A stretch of DNA of 64,000 nt from contig NZ_JAODIM010000039.1 in assembly GCF_025527015.1 (NCBI RefSeq), forward strand, positions 1-64,000. The letters run 5' to 3'. This DNA is from Winslowiella arboricola (GTDB lineage Bacteria > Pseudomonadota > Gammaproteobacteria > Enterobacterales > Enterobacteriaceae). A program made the position numbers and the translations under genes. Of the stretch, positions 50,974-59,596 are shown piece after piece (positions within the stretch are counted from its first letter, which is position 1; each line of letters starts with the position of its first letter). Under the pieces are notes generated by a model that made no database searches, was not told the origin of the DNA, and saw only the letters and a list, made by a program, of their open reading frames with translations.

Positions 50974-53049
50974 ATGTGGCGGAGAATTATCTATCACCCG
51001 GAAGTAAACTACGCGCTGCGGCAAACGCTGGTGCTGTGCTTACCTGTGGCGATCGGTCTGCTGTTCGGCGGATTACAACAGGGTCTGCTGTTCTCGTTAG
51101 TTCCCGCCTGTTGCAATATTGCTGGTCTTGATACGCCTCATAAACGCTTTTTCAAGCGCCTGATTATTGGCGGCGGCCTGTTTGCCCTCAGCAGCTTTCT
51201 GATCCAGTGGATGACGCAAGACAGTATTCCGCTGCCAGCAATTCTGTTCGCCATGGCGATGCTGCTTGGTTTCCTCGGTGAAATCAGCCCGTTACACGCC
51301 CGCCTGCTGCCCGCCTCACTGATCGCCGGGATTTTCACCCTTAGCCTGACAGGCCATATGCCCATCTGGCAGCCGCCGTTGCTGTATATTCTCGGCACCA
51401 TCTGGTATGGCGCATTTAACTGGTTGTGGTTCTGGCTGTGGAAAGAGCAGCCGATGCGTGAATCCCTTAGCCTGCTATATCGCGAACTGGCGGATTACTG
51501 CGACGCCAAGTACAGCATGCTGACCAAACTGACCGATCCGGAAAAAGCGCTTCCGCCTTTGCTGGCGCGCCAGCAGAAAGCCGTCGATCTGATCACCATC
51601 TGCTATCAGCAGATGCATATGCTGTCAGCGAATCGTGATAACCACCATAAGCGCCTGACGCGCGCTTTCCAGGTGGCGCTGGATCTGCAGGAGCATATTG
51701 CCGTCAGCCTGCATCAGCCGGAAGAGGTACAGAAACTGGTGGAGCAGAGCCATGCCGAAGCGGTTATCCGCTGGAACGCACAGGTGATTGCCGCGCGCCT
51801 GCGTCAGCTGGCCGATGATATCCTTTACCATAAGCTGCCCGATCGCTTCACCATGGATAAACAGTTGCAGGCGCTGGAGAAAATCGCGCGCCAGCACAGC
51901 GAAAATCCGGTGGGCAATTTCTGTTATTACCACTTCAGCCGTATCGCGCGTGTGTTACGCACCCAGCGGCCGCTTTATCAACGCGATCTGATGGCCGATC
52001 GCCAGCGCCGGCTGCCGGTGTTCCCGGCGCTGAAAAGCTATTTGTCGCTGAAGTCATCGGCGCTGCGCACCGCGGCACGCTTTGCGGTAATGCTGATGTT
52101 TGGCAGCTCAATGGCGCTGTTTTTTAATATTCCCAAACCCTACTGGATCCTGATGACCATTATGTTTGTCAGCCAGAATGGTTACAGCGCCACGCGGGTA
52201 CGTATCCAGCACCGTGCGTTGGGCACGCTGGCGGGACTGATTATCGCGGCGGCCACGCTGCGCTTTCATGTGGCAGAAGGCTGGGTGTTGCTGGCAATGC
52301 TGGTGATTACGCTGGTGAGCTATCTGTTTATTCGCAAATACTATGGCTGGGCCACCATCGGTTTTACCGTCACCGCGGTGTACTCGTTGCAATTACTGAC
52401 TCTTGCCGGTTCACAATTCCTGTTGCCGCGTTTGCTGGATACCGTGATGGGTTGTCTGATCGCCTTTGGCGGCATGGTCTGGCTGTGGCCGCAGTGGCAG
52501 AGCGGCTTAATGCGACGCAATGCCCACGACGCGCTCGGCGCCTATCAGGATGCCCTGCAGATGCTGCTGGGCAGCGAACAGAGCGCTGATAAACTGGCTT
52601 ACCAGCGTATGCGCGTCAATCAGGCGCACAATGCGCTATTTAACTCGCTTAATCAGGCGATGCAGGAACCCGGCTTTAACGACCGTTACCTGTCGGATAT
52701 GAAGTTATGGGTGACGCATAGCCAGTTTATTGTTGAACATATCAATGCCATGACGATTCTGGCGCGCGAACATACTATGCTGACGCCAGCGCTGGCCGAG
52801 CGCTATCTGCAATCCTGCGAGATTGCGTTGCAACGCTGTCAGCAACGGCTGGAGTATGACGGCCCGGGATCGGATAGCAATATTCTGGAAGCGCCTGAGA
52901 ATGCGGAGCAGGGACCAACGACAATTATGGAACGCCATGTGAAGCGTATACTCGGCCATCTGGGTGTGATGCATACCATCTCATCTCTGGCGTGGAGCCA
53001 GCGACCTCATCATGGCCAGTGGCTGGTAAGGAAATTGCGTAAATCATAA
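50974..53049 (+). CDS. yhfK: YhfK family membrane protein (FUSC-like)
   Basis: 691 residues (E. coli about 696). Two membrane blocks (about 15-160 and 365-510), each with five to six helices, and long cytoplasmic helical regions, the architecture of the FUSC/aromatic-acid exporter family. The start MWRRIIYHPEVNYALRQTLV matches E. coli YhfK. Substrate unknown. A start codon lies only 16 bp after the crp T tract, so it may depend on read-through or a promoter within crp. Confidence 0.92.
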   Translation: MWRRIIYHPEVNYALRQTLVLCLPVAIGLLFGGLQQGLLFSLVPACCNIAGLDTPHKRFFKRLIIGGGLFALSSFLIQWMTQDSIPLPAILFAMAMLLGFLGEISPLHARLLPASLIAGIFTLSLTGHMPIWQPPLLYILGTIWYGAFNWLWFWLWKEQPMRESLSLLYRELADYCDAKYSMLTKLTDPEKALPPLLARQQKAVDLITICYQQMHMLSANRDNHHKRLTRAFQVALDLQEHIAVSLHQPEEVQKLVEQSHAEAVIRWNAQVIAARLRQLADDILYHKLPDRFTMDKQLQALEKIARQHSENPVGNFCYYHFSRIARVLRTQRPLYQRDLMADRQRRLPVFPALKSYLSLKSSALRTAARFAVMLMFGSSMALFFNIPKPYWILMTIMFVSQNGYSATRVRIQHRALGTLAGLIIAAATLRFHVAEGWVLLAMLVITLVSYLFIRKYYGWATIGFTVTAVYSLQLLTLAGSQFLLPRLLDTVMGCLIAFGGMVWLWPQWQSGLMRRNAHDALGAYQDALQMLLGSEQSADKLAYQRMRVNQAHNALFNSLNQAMQEPGFNDRYLSDMKLWVTHSQFIVEHINAMTILAREHTMLTPALAERYLQSCEIALQRCQQRLEYDGPGSDSNILEAPENAEQGPTTIMERHVKRILGHLGVMHTISSLAWSQRPHHGQWLVRKLRKS

Positions 53050-53066
53050 GATAGTGCCGATGATAA

Positions 53067-53225
53067 GCGGCGAGAACGCCGCCATGAAGGCCGTTGCAAA
53101 TTATCAACACGGGCGGCGAGAACGCCGTCATGAAGGCCGTTGCAAATTATCAACACGGGCGGCGAGAACGCCGCCCCTACAGGAACCGATGATCATTTTG
53201 CCAGGGCGGGGTTATCGCCGCCCTG
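53067..53225. repeat. Tandem palindromic repeat array, copy 4 (yhfK-argD gap)
   Basis: The palindrome core CGGCGAGAACGCCG recurs at 53068, 53114 and 53160, a strict 46-bp period. The shared linker is CATGAAGGCCGTTGCAAATT followed by ATCAACACGGG. The third unit has the complete CGCCGCCCCTAC end. An inverted partner (GGGCGGGGTTATCGCCGCCC) is at 53204-53223. The array fills the gap between convergent yhfK and argD. Confidence 0.9.
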
Positions 53226-53234
53226 TGCAATCCA

Positions 53235-54455
<1,221 letters not shown>

Positions 54456-54489
54456 TCACTACCTCGTCTGATTATGCGTTATGGATACG

Positions 54490-54524
54490 TGAAATAATAA
54501 TCACAAAATATGCATAAAAAATCA
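54490..54524 (-). promoter_or_regulatory. argD: Tandem ARG boxes upstream of argD
   Basis: Plus-strand TGAAATAATAATCA (54490-54503) and TGCATAAAAAATCA (54511-54524) each match 12 of 14 positions of the ArgR core TGAATWWWWATTCA (the first when read on the minus strand). Their centres are 21 bp apart, the standard spacing for one ArgR hexamer on two boxes. They start 35 bp before the argD ATG, where they would cover a promoter. Confidence 0.8.
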
Positions 54525-54537
54525 CGCAAAGGCAAAT

Positions 54538-55119
54538 CTAAACTGTCTGTTTGAGGAAATTATCCAGTAGCTGATGCCCCTGCTCACTGAGTATGCTTTC
54601 CGGGTGGAACTGCACACCTTCCAGCGGCAGGGTCTTATGGCGCAAGCCCATAATCTCATCAGGCTGCTGGTCAAGCTGGCTCCAGGCGGTCACTTCAAAG
54701 CAATCCGGCAGTGATGGCTGTTCGACAATCAGTGAATGATAACGCGTCACCGTCAGCGGATGATTTAAGCCGCTAAAGACACCGCGATCATGGTGTTCAA
54801 TAGCCGACGTTTTGCCATGCATGACCTGACGCGCACGAATTACGCGCGCGCCAAACGCCTGCGCAATAGCCTGATGGCCAAGACAGACGCCGAGAATCGG
54901 TAATTTTCCGGCAAAATGGCGGATGGCGGCTAACGAGATGCCAGCTTCATCGGGGGTACAGGGACCCGGGGAGATCACCAGATGCGCGGGCTGCAATGTC
55001 GCAATCTCGTTCAGTGTGATCTCGTCATTACGACGAACACAGACTTCACTGCCCAGTTCGCAGAAGTATTGGTAGAGATTCCAGGTGAAGGAATCGTAGT
55101 TATCGATCAGCAGCAGCAT
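54538..55119 (-). CDS. pabA: Aminodeoxychorismate synthase glutaminase subunit PabA
   Basis: Supplies ammonia from glutamine to PabB for folate synthesis. 193 residues (E. coli 187); the extra residues sit at [14 protein letters not shown] near 152. Class-I amidotransferase triad: Cys in [15 protein letters not shown] (about 79), His and Glu in [14 protein letters not shown] (about 172-174). Its C-terminus ends 13 bp before the upstream ARG box of argD. Confidence 0.96.
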   Translation of the reverse strand: MLLLIDNYDSFTWNLYQYFCELGSEVCVRRNDEITLNEIATLQPAHLVISPGPCTPDEAGISLAAIRHFAGKLPILGVCLGHQAIAQAFGARVIRARQVMHGKTSAIEHHDRGVFSGLNHPLTVTRYHSLIVEQPSLPDCFEVTAWSQLDQQPDEIMGLRHKTLPLEGVQFHPESILSEQGHQLLDNFLKQTV

Positions 55120-55168
55120 GGTGATTCCGGGCTAAAAAGCAAAATTAACACGCGGCTATTCTAGCATC

Positions 55169-55762
55169 TTACGCCGGTGTGCTGACCACTTTGCCGAAGA
55201 TATCGATTAATCCCCGCAGATCGCCACTTACGCCGTCACGATTGGCTTTCAGCCAGCTATCACGGTCGACATACTGCCACTGAATCAGATAACCCGCATG
55301 CAGCGCCAGCTGCTCAAAGAACAGCCGCTGCGCGCGTCCGTTACCATCACGGAATGGATGCAGCATATTGATTTCACAATAGTAGTGCGCCATACGGGCA
55401 ATAAATTGATCCGGCGGTAAATCCGCCAGCCCCTTTTCCGCCTCCAGCGCTGCCATCAGGGCGTTGCCCTCTTTCTCGATATATTCGAAATGACAGAACG
55501 GCGTGTCATCCATATAGATATCGATCTGCCGCAGTTCACCGGCCCAGTCGTAGAGATCCTGAAACAGTGTGCGGTGCAGCGCGCGCAGATGGGGGAAACC
55601 GAGACCCGGCACGCCCAGTTCAATCGTCGCCGCACGCAGCGCGCTAAGCTCCAGTTCGGCCTGTTGCAGCCGATGCGCTTCGCGGATCTGCAGGCGATTT
55701 TTCAGCACCCGGATATCCTGCCAGAAGTAGGGGTCGCGTTCGGACATGGCATTAGCGCTCAT
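55169..55762 (-). CDS. fic: Fic family AMP-transferase (toxin-like)
   Basis: 197 residues with a complete Fic motif HPFRDGNGRAQR (about 135-146), including the catalytic His and the phosphate-binding loop. Fic enzymes transfer AMP from ATP to hydroxyl groups of targets such as gyrase and topoisomerase IV. E. coli K-12 Fic has a degenerate loop (HPFRVGSG, recalled), so this copy looks more active. The start at 55762 has AGGAGG 5 bp upstream, inside yhfG, with an 11-bp overlap. Confidence 0.95.
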   Translation of the reverse strand: MSANAMSERDPYFWQDIRVLKNRLQIREAHRLQQAELELSALRAATIELGVPGLGFPHLRALHRTLFQDLYDWAGELRQIDIYMDDTPFCHFEYIEKEGNALMAALEAEKGLADLPPDQFIARMAHYYCEINMLHPFRDGNGRAQRLFFEQLALHAGYLIQWQYVDRDSWLKANRDGVSGDLRGLIDIFGKVVSTPA

Positions 55763-55922
55763 AGTGCCTCCTCAGCGTTTGCAGGCGTTCTGCCGCCACT
55801 GCCGGAGAGAGATCGATCGCTTCAGTCTCGTGGCCTTCCAGGCGATTGCTGGCCTGAAAATTGGCATTGTGATACTGCGACCACAATGCCGCTTTCTGTT
55901 TATCGGTCAGTTTCTGGTTCAT
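55752..55922 (-). CDS. yhfG: YhfG family Fic antitoxin
   Basis: 56 residues, MNQKLTDKQKAALWSQYHNA start and LRRHYER end, as in E. coli YhfG. It contains SNRLEG (about residues 25-30), matching the (S/T)xxxE(G/N) inhibitory motif whose Glu blocks ATP gamma-phosphate placement in the Fic active site. GGAGG-CTCT precedes the ATG. It is upstream of and overlaps fic, the usual antitoxin-first order of class I Fic modules. Confidence 0.93.
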   Translation of the reverse strand: MNQKLTDKQKAALWSQYHNANFQASNRLEGHETEAIDLSPAVAAERLQTLRRHYER

Positions 55923-56003
55923 AGAGCCTCCGTTACCGCCAGGGTATCCCCTTAGTATAGAAGGCAGAAAGCAAACCGCCGCGAAGCTGCGGCGGTGAAG
56001 TGA

Positions 56004-56576
56004 TTAAGGCATAACTTTGGCGGAGAGGATCACCACCGGTGTCGTCGGCACATTCTGGTATGGACCCACGTTGTCGGTTTTCACCTGAGAAATCTTGTCG
56101 GCAACATCCATCCCTTTAACAACTTTACCGAATACCGCGTAACCAAAATCACGCTGACCGTGATCGAGGAAGGCATTATCCGCGATATTAATAAAGAACT
56201 GGCTGGTTGCGCTGTCTTTCTCTGCGGTACGCGCCATGGCAATCGAGCCACGCACATTACGTAAGCCATTATCGGCTTCATTTTTAATCGGCGGATTGAC
56301 CGACTTCTGCTGTAGATCAGCGGTAAAGCCGCCACCCTGCAGCATAAAACCAGGGATTACGCGATGGAAAGTGGTGTTGTTATAGAAACCATTATTGACG
56401 TAATCAACAAAGTTTTTCACCGAAATCGGGGCTTTTTGGTTATCAAGTTCGAGTTCAATATTGCCAGCCGAAGTGGTTAACAGCACATGTGTATCGCCTT
56501 TTGCGGCAAATGCCGGGACCGAAATAGTGGACAGCGCGAGAACTGTCGCAACCGCTGTCAGAGTACGTTTCAACAT
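56004..56576 (-). CDS. ppiA: Periplasmic cyclophilin-type isomerase PpiA (RotA)
   Basis: 190 residues from [20 protein letters not shown], with a signal peptide cleaved likely after AFA near 24. The cyclophilin core: [14 protein letters not shown] (catalytic Arg, about 67-80), [18 protein letters not shown] and [15 protein letters not shown] precedes the start. Divergent from tsgA across a region with CRP-like and PurR-like sites. Confidence 0.97.
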   Translation of the reverse strand: MLKRTLTAVATVLALSTISVPAFAAKGDTHVLLTTSAGNIELELDNQKAPISVKNFVDYVNNGFYNNTTFHRVIPGFMLQGGGFTADLQQKSVNPPIKNEADNGLRNVRGSIAMARTAEKDSATSQFFINIADNAFLDHGQRDFGYAVFGKVVKGMDVADKISQVKTDNVGPYQNVPTTPVVILSAKVMP

Positions 56577-56711
56577 GAAAGATTCCTTACTGGGGGCCAC
56601 AAGCTCAAAAATCGAGATTGATTGTAAAGAGGCTGTTATATAAGAGCCAGCGTTTTACCTATATTTACTTAGCTCACAGAGTCAATAAGACAAGTTGTAA
56701 CCACAACAATT

Positions 56712-56727
56712 AGTGACGTGTATCACG
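56712..56727. promoter_or_regulatory. CRP-like site between ppiA and tsgA
   Basis: AGTGA-CGTGTA-TCACG matches 8 of 10 positions of the CRP consensus TGTGA-N6-TCACA with full symmetry of GTGA/TCAC. It lies 136 bp from the ppiA start and 124 bp from tsgA. CRP control of ppiA is known in E. coli; the distance here leaves room for promoters on either side. Confidence 0.55.
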
Positions 56728-56733
56728 TTTTTA

Positions 56734-56749
56734 GTGCAATCGATTGCGC
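56734..56749. promoter_or_regulatory. PurR-like operator between ppiA and tsgA
   Basis: GTGCAATCGATTGCGC contains the complete core GCAANCGNTTGCG of the PurR operator ACGCAAACGTTTGCGT; only the outermost bases differ. It sits 7 bp after the CRP-like site. Purine repression of tsgA (or ppiA) would follow; the nearby codA, a PurR target in E. coli, makes this plausible. Confidence 0.6.
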
Positions 56750-56850
56750 ATATTTCAATATATGTTTAAACGGATCACATATAACTTTACAATTCCGCTG
56801 TCTCCCTGGGCTAACGGGCTACAGGATCCATCGACTCACAGGTCTCCATA

Positions 56851-58032
56851 ATGACAAATCGTAATCGACTCTTGCTTACCTGGATCAGCTTTTTCTCCTA
56901 TGCACTGACCGGTGCACTGGTGATTGTCACCGGGATGGTGATGGGCAATATCGCAGAGTATTTCCAGCTGCCGGTATCGCAAATGAGCAATACCTTTACC
57001 TTCCTTAATGCCGGTATTTTGATCGCTATTTTCCTAAATGCCTGGCTGATGGAGATCGTGCCGCTGAAGCGCCAGCTGATCTTCGGTTTTGTGCTGATGA
57101 TCCTCGCCGTTGCTGGCCTGATGACCAGCCATAGCCTGAGCATCTTCTCGCTGTGCATGTTTGTACTCGGCGTGGTCAGCGGTATCACCATGTCGATCGG
57201 CACCTTCCTGATCACCCATCTGTATGAAGGACGCCAGCGTGGCTCACGCCTGCTGTTTACCGACTCCTTCTTCAGCATGGCGGGCACCATCTTCCCGATT
57301 ATTGCCGGAGTATTGCTGGCGCGTCATTTGCCATGGTACTGGGTATATGCCTGCATCGGTCTGATCTATGTGGCGATTTTTGCCCTGACGCTGATCACTG
57401 ATTTCCCGGCATTGGGCAAACAGGCGCACAGCGACCAGCCAGTGGTGAAAGAGAAATGGGGCGTCGGCGTGCTGTTCCTGTCGATTGCGGCGCTCTGTTA
57501 CATCCTTGGTCAGCTGGGCTTTATCTCCTGGGTGCCGGAATACGCGACCAAAACCATGGGCATGGATATTGTCAGCGCCGGTCAGCTGGTCGGTAACTTC
57601 TGGACCGCTTATATGGTTGGCATGTGGGTGTTTAGCTTTGTGCTGCGCTTCTTCGACCTGCAACGCATTCTGCTGGTGCTGGCGGGTCTGGCGACCCTGC
57701 TGATGTACTGGTTTGTCAGCAGTAACGATGCGTCGATGCTGAAGTGGATTATTATGATTCTGGGCTTCAGCTCCAGCGCGATTTATACCACCATCATTAC
57801 GCTGGGTTCGCTGCAGACCAAAGTCTCCTCGCCAAAGCTGGTGAACTTTATCCTTACCTGCGGCACCGTCGGCACCATGCTGACCTTTGTAGTTACCGGC
57901 CCGATTGTGGCTGAGGGCGGCGCACATGCAGCGCTGGCGACCTCAAATGGCCTGTATGCCGTAGTATTTGTGATGTGTCTGCTGCTGGGCTTTGTTACTA
58001 AGCATCGCAGTCACGGGCATGTAACGCATTAA
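56851..58032 (+). CDS. tsgA: Major facilitator family transporter TsgA
   Basis: 393 residues, E. coli length, about 12 membrane helices; [20 protein letters not shown] start. The FucP/NNP-like MFS branch; the physiological substrate is not established. It converges on codA with a palindromic repeat between. The PurR-like site upstream and neighbouring codA hint at a nucleobase link, but that is inference. Confidence 0.94.
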   Translation: MTNRNRLLLTWISFFSYALTGALVIVTGMVMGNIAEYFQLPVSQMSNTFTFLNAGILIAIFLNAWLMEIVPLKRQLIFGFVLMILAVAGLMTSHSLSIFSLCMFVLGVVSGITMSIGTFLITHLYEGRQRGSRLLFTDSFFSMAGTIFPIIAGVLLARHLPWYWVYACIGLIYVAIFALTLITDFPALGKQAHSDQPVVKEKWGVGVLFLSIAALCYILGQLGFISWVPEYATKTMGMDIVSAGQLVGNFWTAYMVGMWVFSFVLRFFDLQRILLVLAGLATLLMYWFVSSNDASMLKWIIMILGFSSSAIYTTIITLGSLQTKVSSPKLVNFILTCGTVGTMLTFVVTGPIVAEGGAHAALATSNGLYAVVFVMCLLLGFVTKHRSHGHVTH

Positions 58033-58040
58033 TCATCGAC

Positions 58041-58062
58041 ACGGGCGGCGAAACGCCGCCCT
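58041..58062. repeat. Palindromic repeat copy 5 (tsgA-codA gap)
   Basis: GGGCGGCG-AAA-CGCCGCCC (58043-58061), a perfect 8-bp stem, preceded by the family flank ATCATCGACAC. It occupies most of the 38-bp gap between convergent tsgA and codA and has no separate terminator beside it. Confidence 0.85.
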
Positions 58063-58070
58063 GGCTGCGG

Positions 58071-59354
58071 TTAACGCCGGAAGCTAACCTCTTCCGGCTC
58101 CTGCAGAAAGATCTCACTCTGCGCCGGTTGAGTCGCTGCAATCACCCGCCCGTGACGGATCGAATAGCGCGTGGCAACCTGACGCCGCACCGCATCAAAA
58201 CCGCTCTCCGCGGCCAGAATCACCAGATTTGCGCTGTTTCCCACCTCAATGCCGTAATCGTCCAGCTGCAGGGTTTTTGCGCTGTGATGGGTAATCAGAT
58301 TGATGCCGCTATCGATCTGCTCATATCCCATTAACTGGCAAACGTGCAGCCCCATATGCAGCACCTGCAACATATTGCCGGTGCCAAGCGGATACCAGGG
58401 ATCAAAGACATCATCATGGCCAAAGCAGACGTTAATCTCTGCCTCCAGCATCTCTTTTACCCGCGTGATGCCGCGTCGTTTCGGATAGCTGTCAAAGCGT
58501 CCCTGCAGATGAATATTCACCAGCGGATTGGCGACAAAATTAATCCCGGAAAGCTTTAACAGGCGGAACAGACGCGAGGTGTAAGCGCCATTATAGGAGT
58601 GCATGGCAGTGGTATGACTGGCGGTTACGCGCGCGCCCATCTGGTCACGCAGCGCCAGCGCGGCCACCGTTTCCACAAAGCGCGACTGCTCATCATCGAT
58701 CTCATCGCAATGCACATCCACCAGCCGCTGATATTTGTTGGCCAGCGCAAAGGTCTTGTGCAGCGACTCCACACCATATTCGCGAGTGAATTCAAAGTGC
58801 GGGATCGCGCCAGCTACATCAGCGCCGAGGCGTAACGCCTCTTCCAGCAAGGCTTCACCATCGGGATAGGAGAGAATACCCTCCTGCGGAAACGCCACAA
58901 TCTGCACCTCAATCCACGGCGCCATTTCAGCTTTAACTTCCAGCATCGCTTTCAGGGCGGTCAGCGTCGGATCGGAGACATCAACGTGCGTGCGCACATG
59001 CTGAATGCCATTCGCAATCTGCCACTTCAGGGTCTGCTTTGCCCGCTGTTTCACATCGGTATGGGTCAGAGTAGCTTTACGCTCGGCCCAGCGCTCAATG
59101 CCTTCAAATAGTGTACCGGACTGATTCCACGCCGGTTCACCTGCTGTTTGCGTGGTATCGAGATGGATATGCGGTTCGACAAACGGCGGATATGCCAGGC
59201 CGCCTTCTGCATCCAGCGTATCTTCAGCATTTTCGATGGGTTGTGATTGCGGCGATATACTGACAATCCGGCCGTCGCCGATTTCGATTTGCCACAGCCC
59301 GTCGCGCGATGGCAGGCGCAAATTATTAATCCACTTTAGCTGACCTGAAACCAT
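58071..59354 (-). CDS. codA: Cytosine deaminase CodA
   Basis: Converts cytosine to uracil and ammonia. 427 residues, E. coli length. Metal and catalytic residues: HIH in [13 protein letters not shown] (about 61-63), [14 protein letters not shown] (His near 214, Glu near 217), HTTAMHSY near 246 and GHDDVFDPW (Asp near 313). AGGAGG precedes the start. The cytosine permease codB, its operon partner in E. coli, is not adjacent: tsgA lies on one side and nirB on the other. Confidence 0.96.
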   Translation of the reverse strand: MVSGQLKWINNLRLPSRDGLWQIEIGDGRIVSISPQSQPIENAEDTLDAEGGLAYPPFVEPHIHLDTTQTAGEPAWNQSGTLFEGIERWAERKATLTHTDVKQRAKQTLKWQIANGIQHVRTHVDVSDPTLTALKAMLEVKAEMAPWIEVQIVAFPQEGILSYPDGEALLEEALRLGADVAGAIPHFEFTREYGVESLHKTFALANKYQRLVDVHCDEIDDEQSRFVETVAALALRDQMGARVTASHTTAMHSYNGAYTSRLFRLLKLSGINFVANPLVNIHLQGRFDSYPKRRGITRVKEMLEAEINVCFGHDDVFDPWYPLGTGNMLQVLHMGLHVCQLMGYEQIDSGINLITHHSAKTLQLDDYGIEVGNSANLVILAAESGFDAVRRQVATRYSIRHGRVIAATQPAQSEIFLQEPEEVSFRR

Positions 59355-59525
59355 TCCAAACCTCCTGAGGAAAAACGGTGACTGCGTGTAATCCTGGCAT
59401 GAATTAGCGCAAGTCAGTTAAGTGCATTTTCAGATGACCCGCAGCAAAAGTTGAACATTATCTGCAACTTATCTTAATTCATTTAAAATCAGCCAGATAA
59501 ACGTCAAAAGCCGTATCTGACTAAG

Positions 59526-59539
59526 TTGATATACATCAA
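59526..59539 (+). promoter_or_regulatory. nirB: FNR site of the nirB promoter
   Basis: TTGATATACATCAA is a perfect match to the FNR consensus TTGAT-N4-ATCAA. If centred at -41.5 it puts the start near 59574 with TATCGT (59561-59566) as the -10, about the E. coli nirB arrangement. A NarL/NarP heptamer pair was not found by eye in the remaining 59355-59525, which otherwise is AT-rich codA/nirB intergenic sequence. Confidence 0.9.
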
Positions 59540-59596
59540 TAAGCGCCCGGACCAGCGCGTTATCGTAACGCTATAAAAAAATCATTCGAGGCCAAT

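Noticed and set aside
53067..53225. 46-bp repeats considered as a CRISPR array
   Set aside because: The whole period is conserved, so there are no unique spacers, and no cas gene is in the window; it is a palindromic tandem repeat.
59355..59525. PurR site in front of codA
   Set aside because: No GCAANCGNTTGC core could be found; GCGCAAGTCAG is only a half match.
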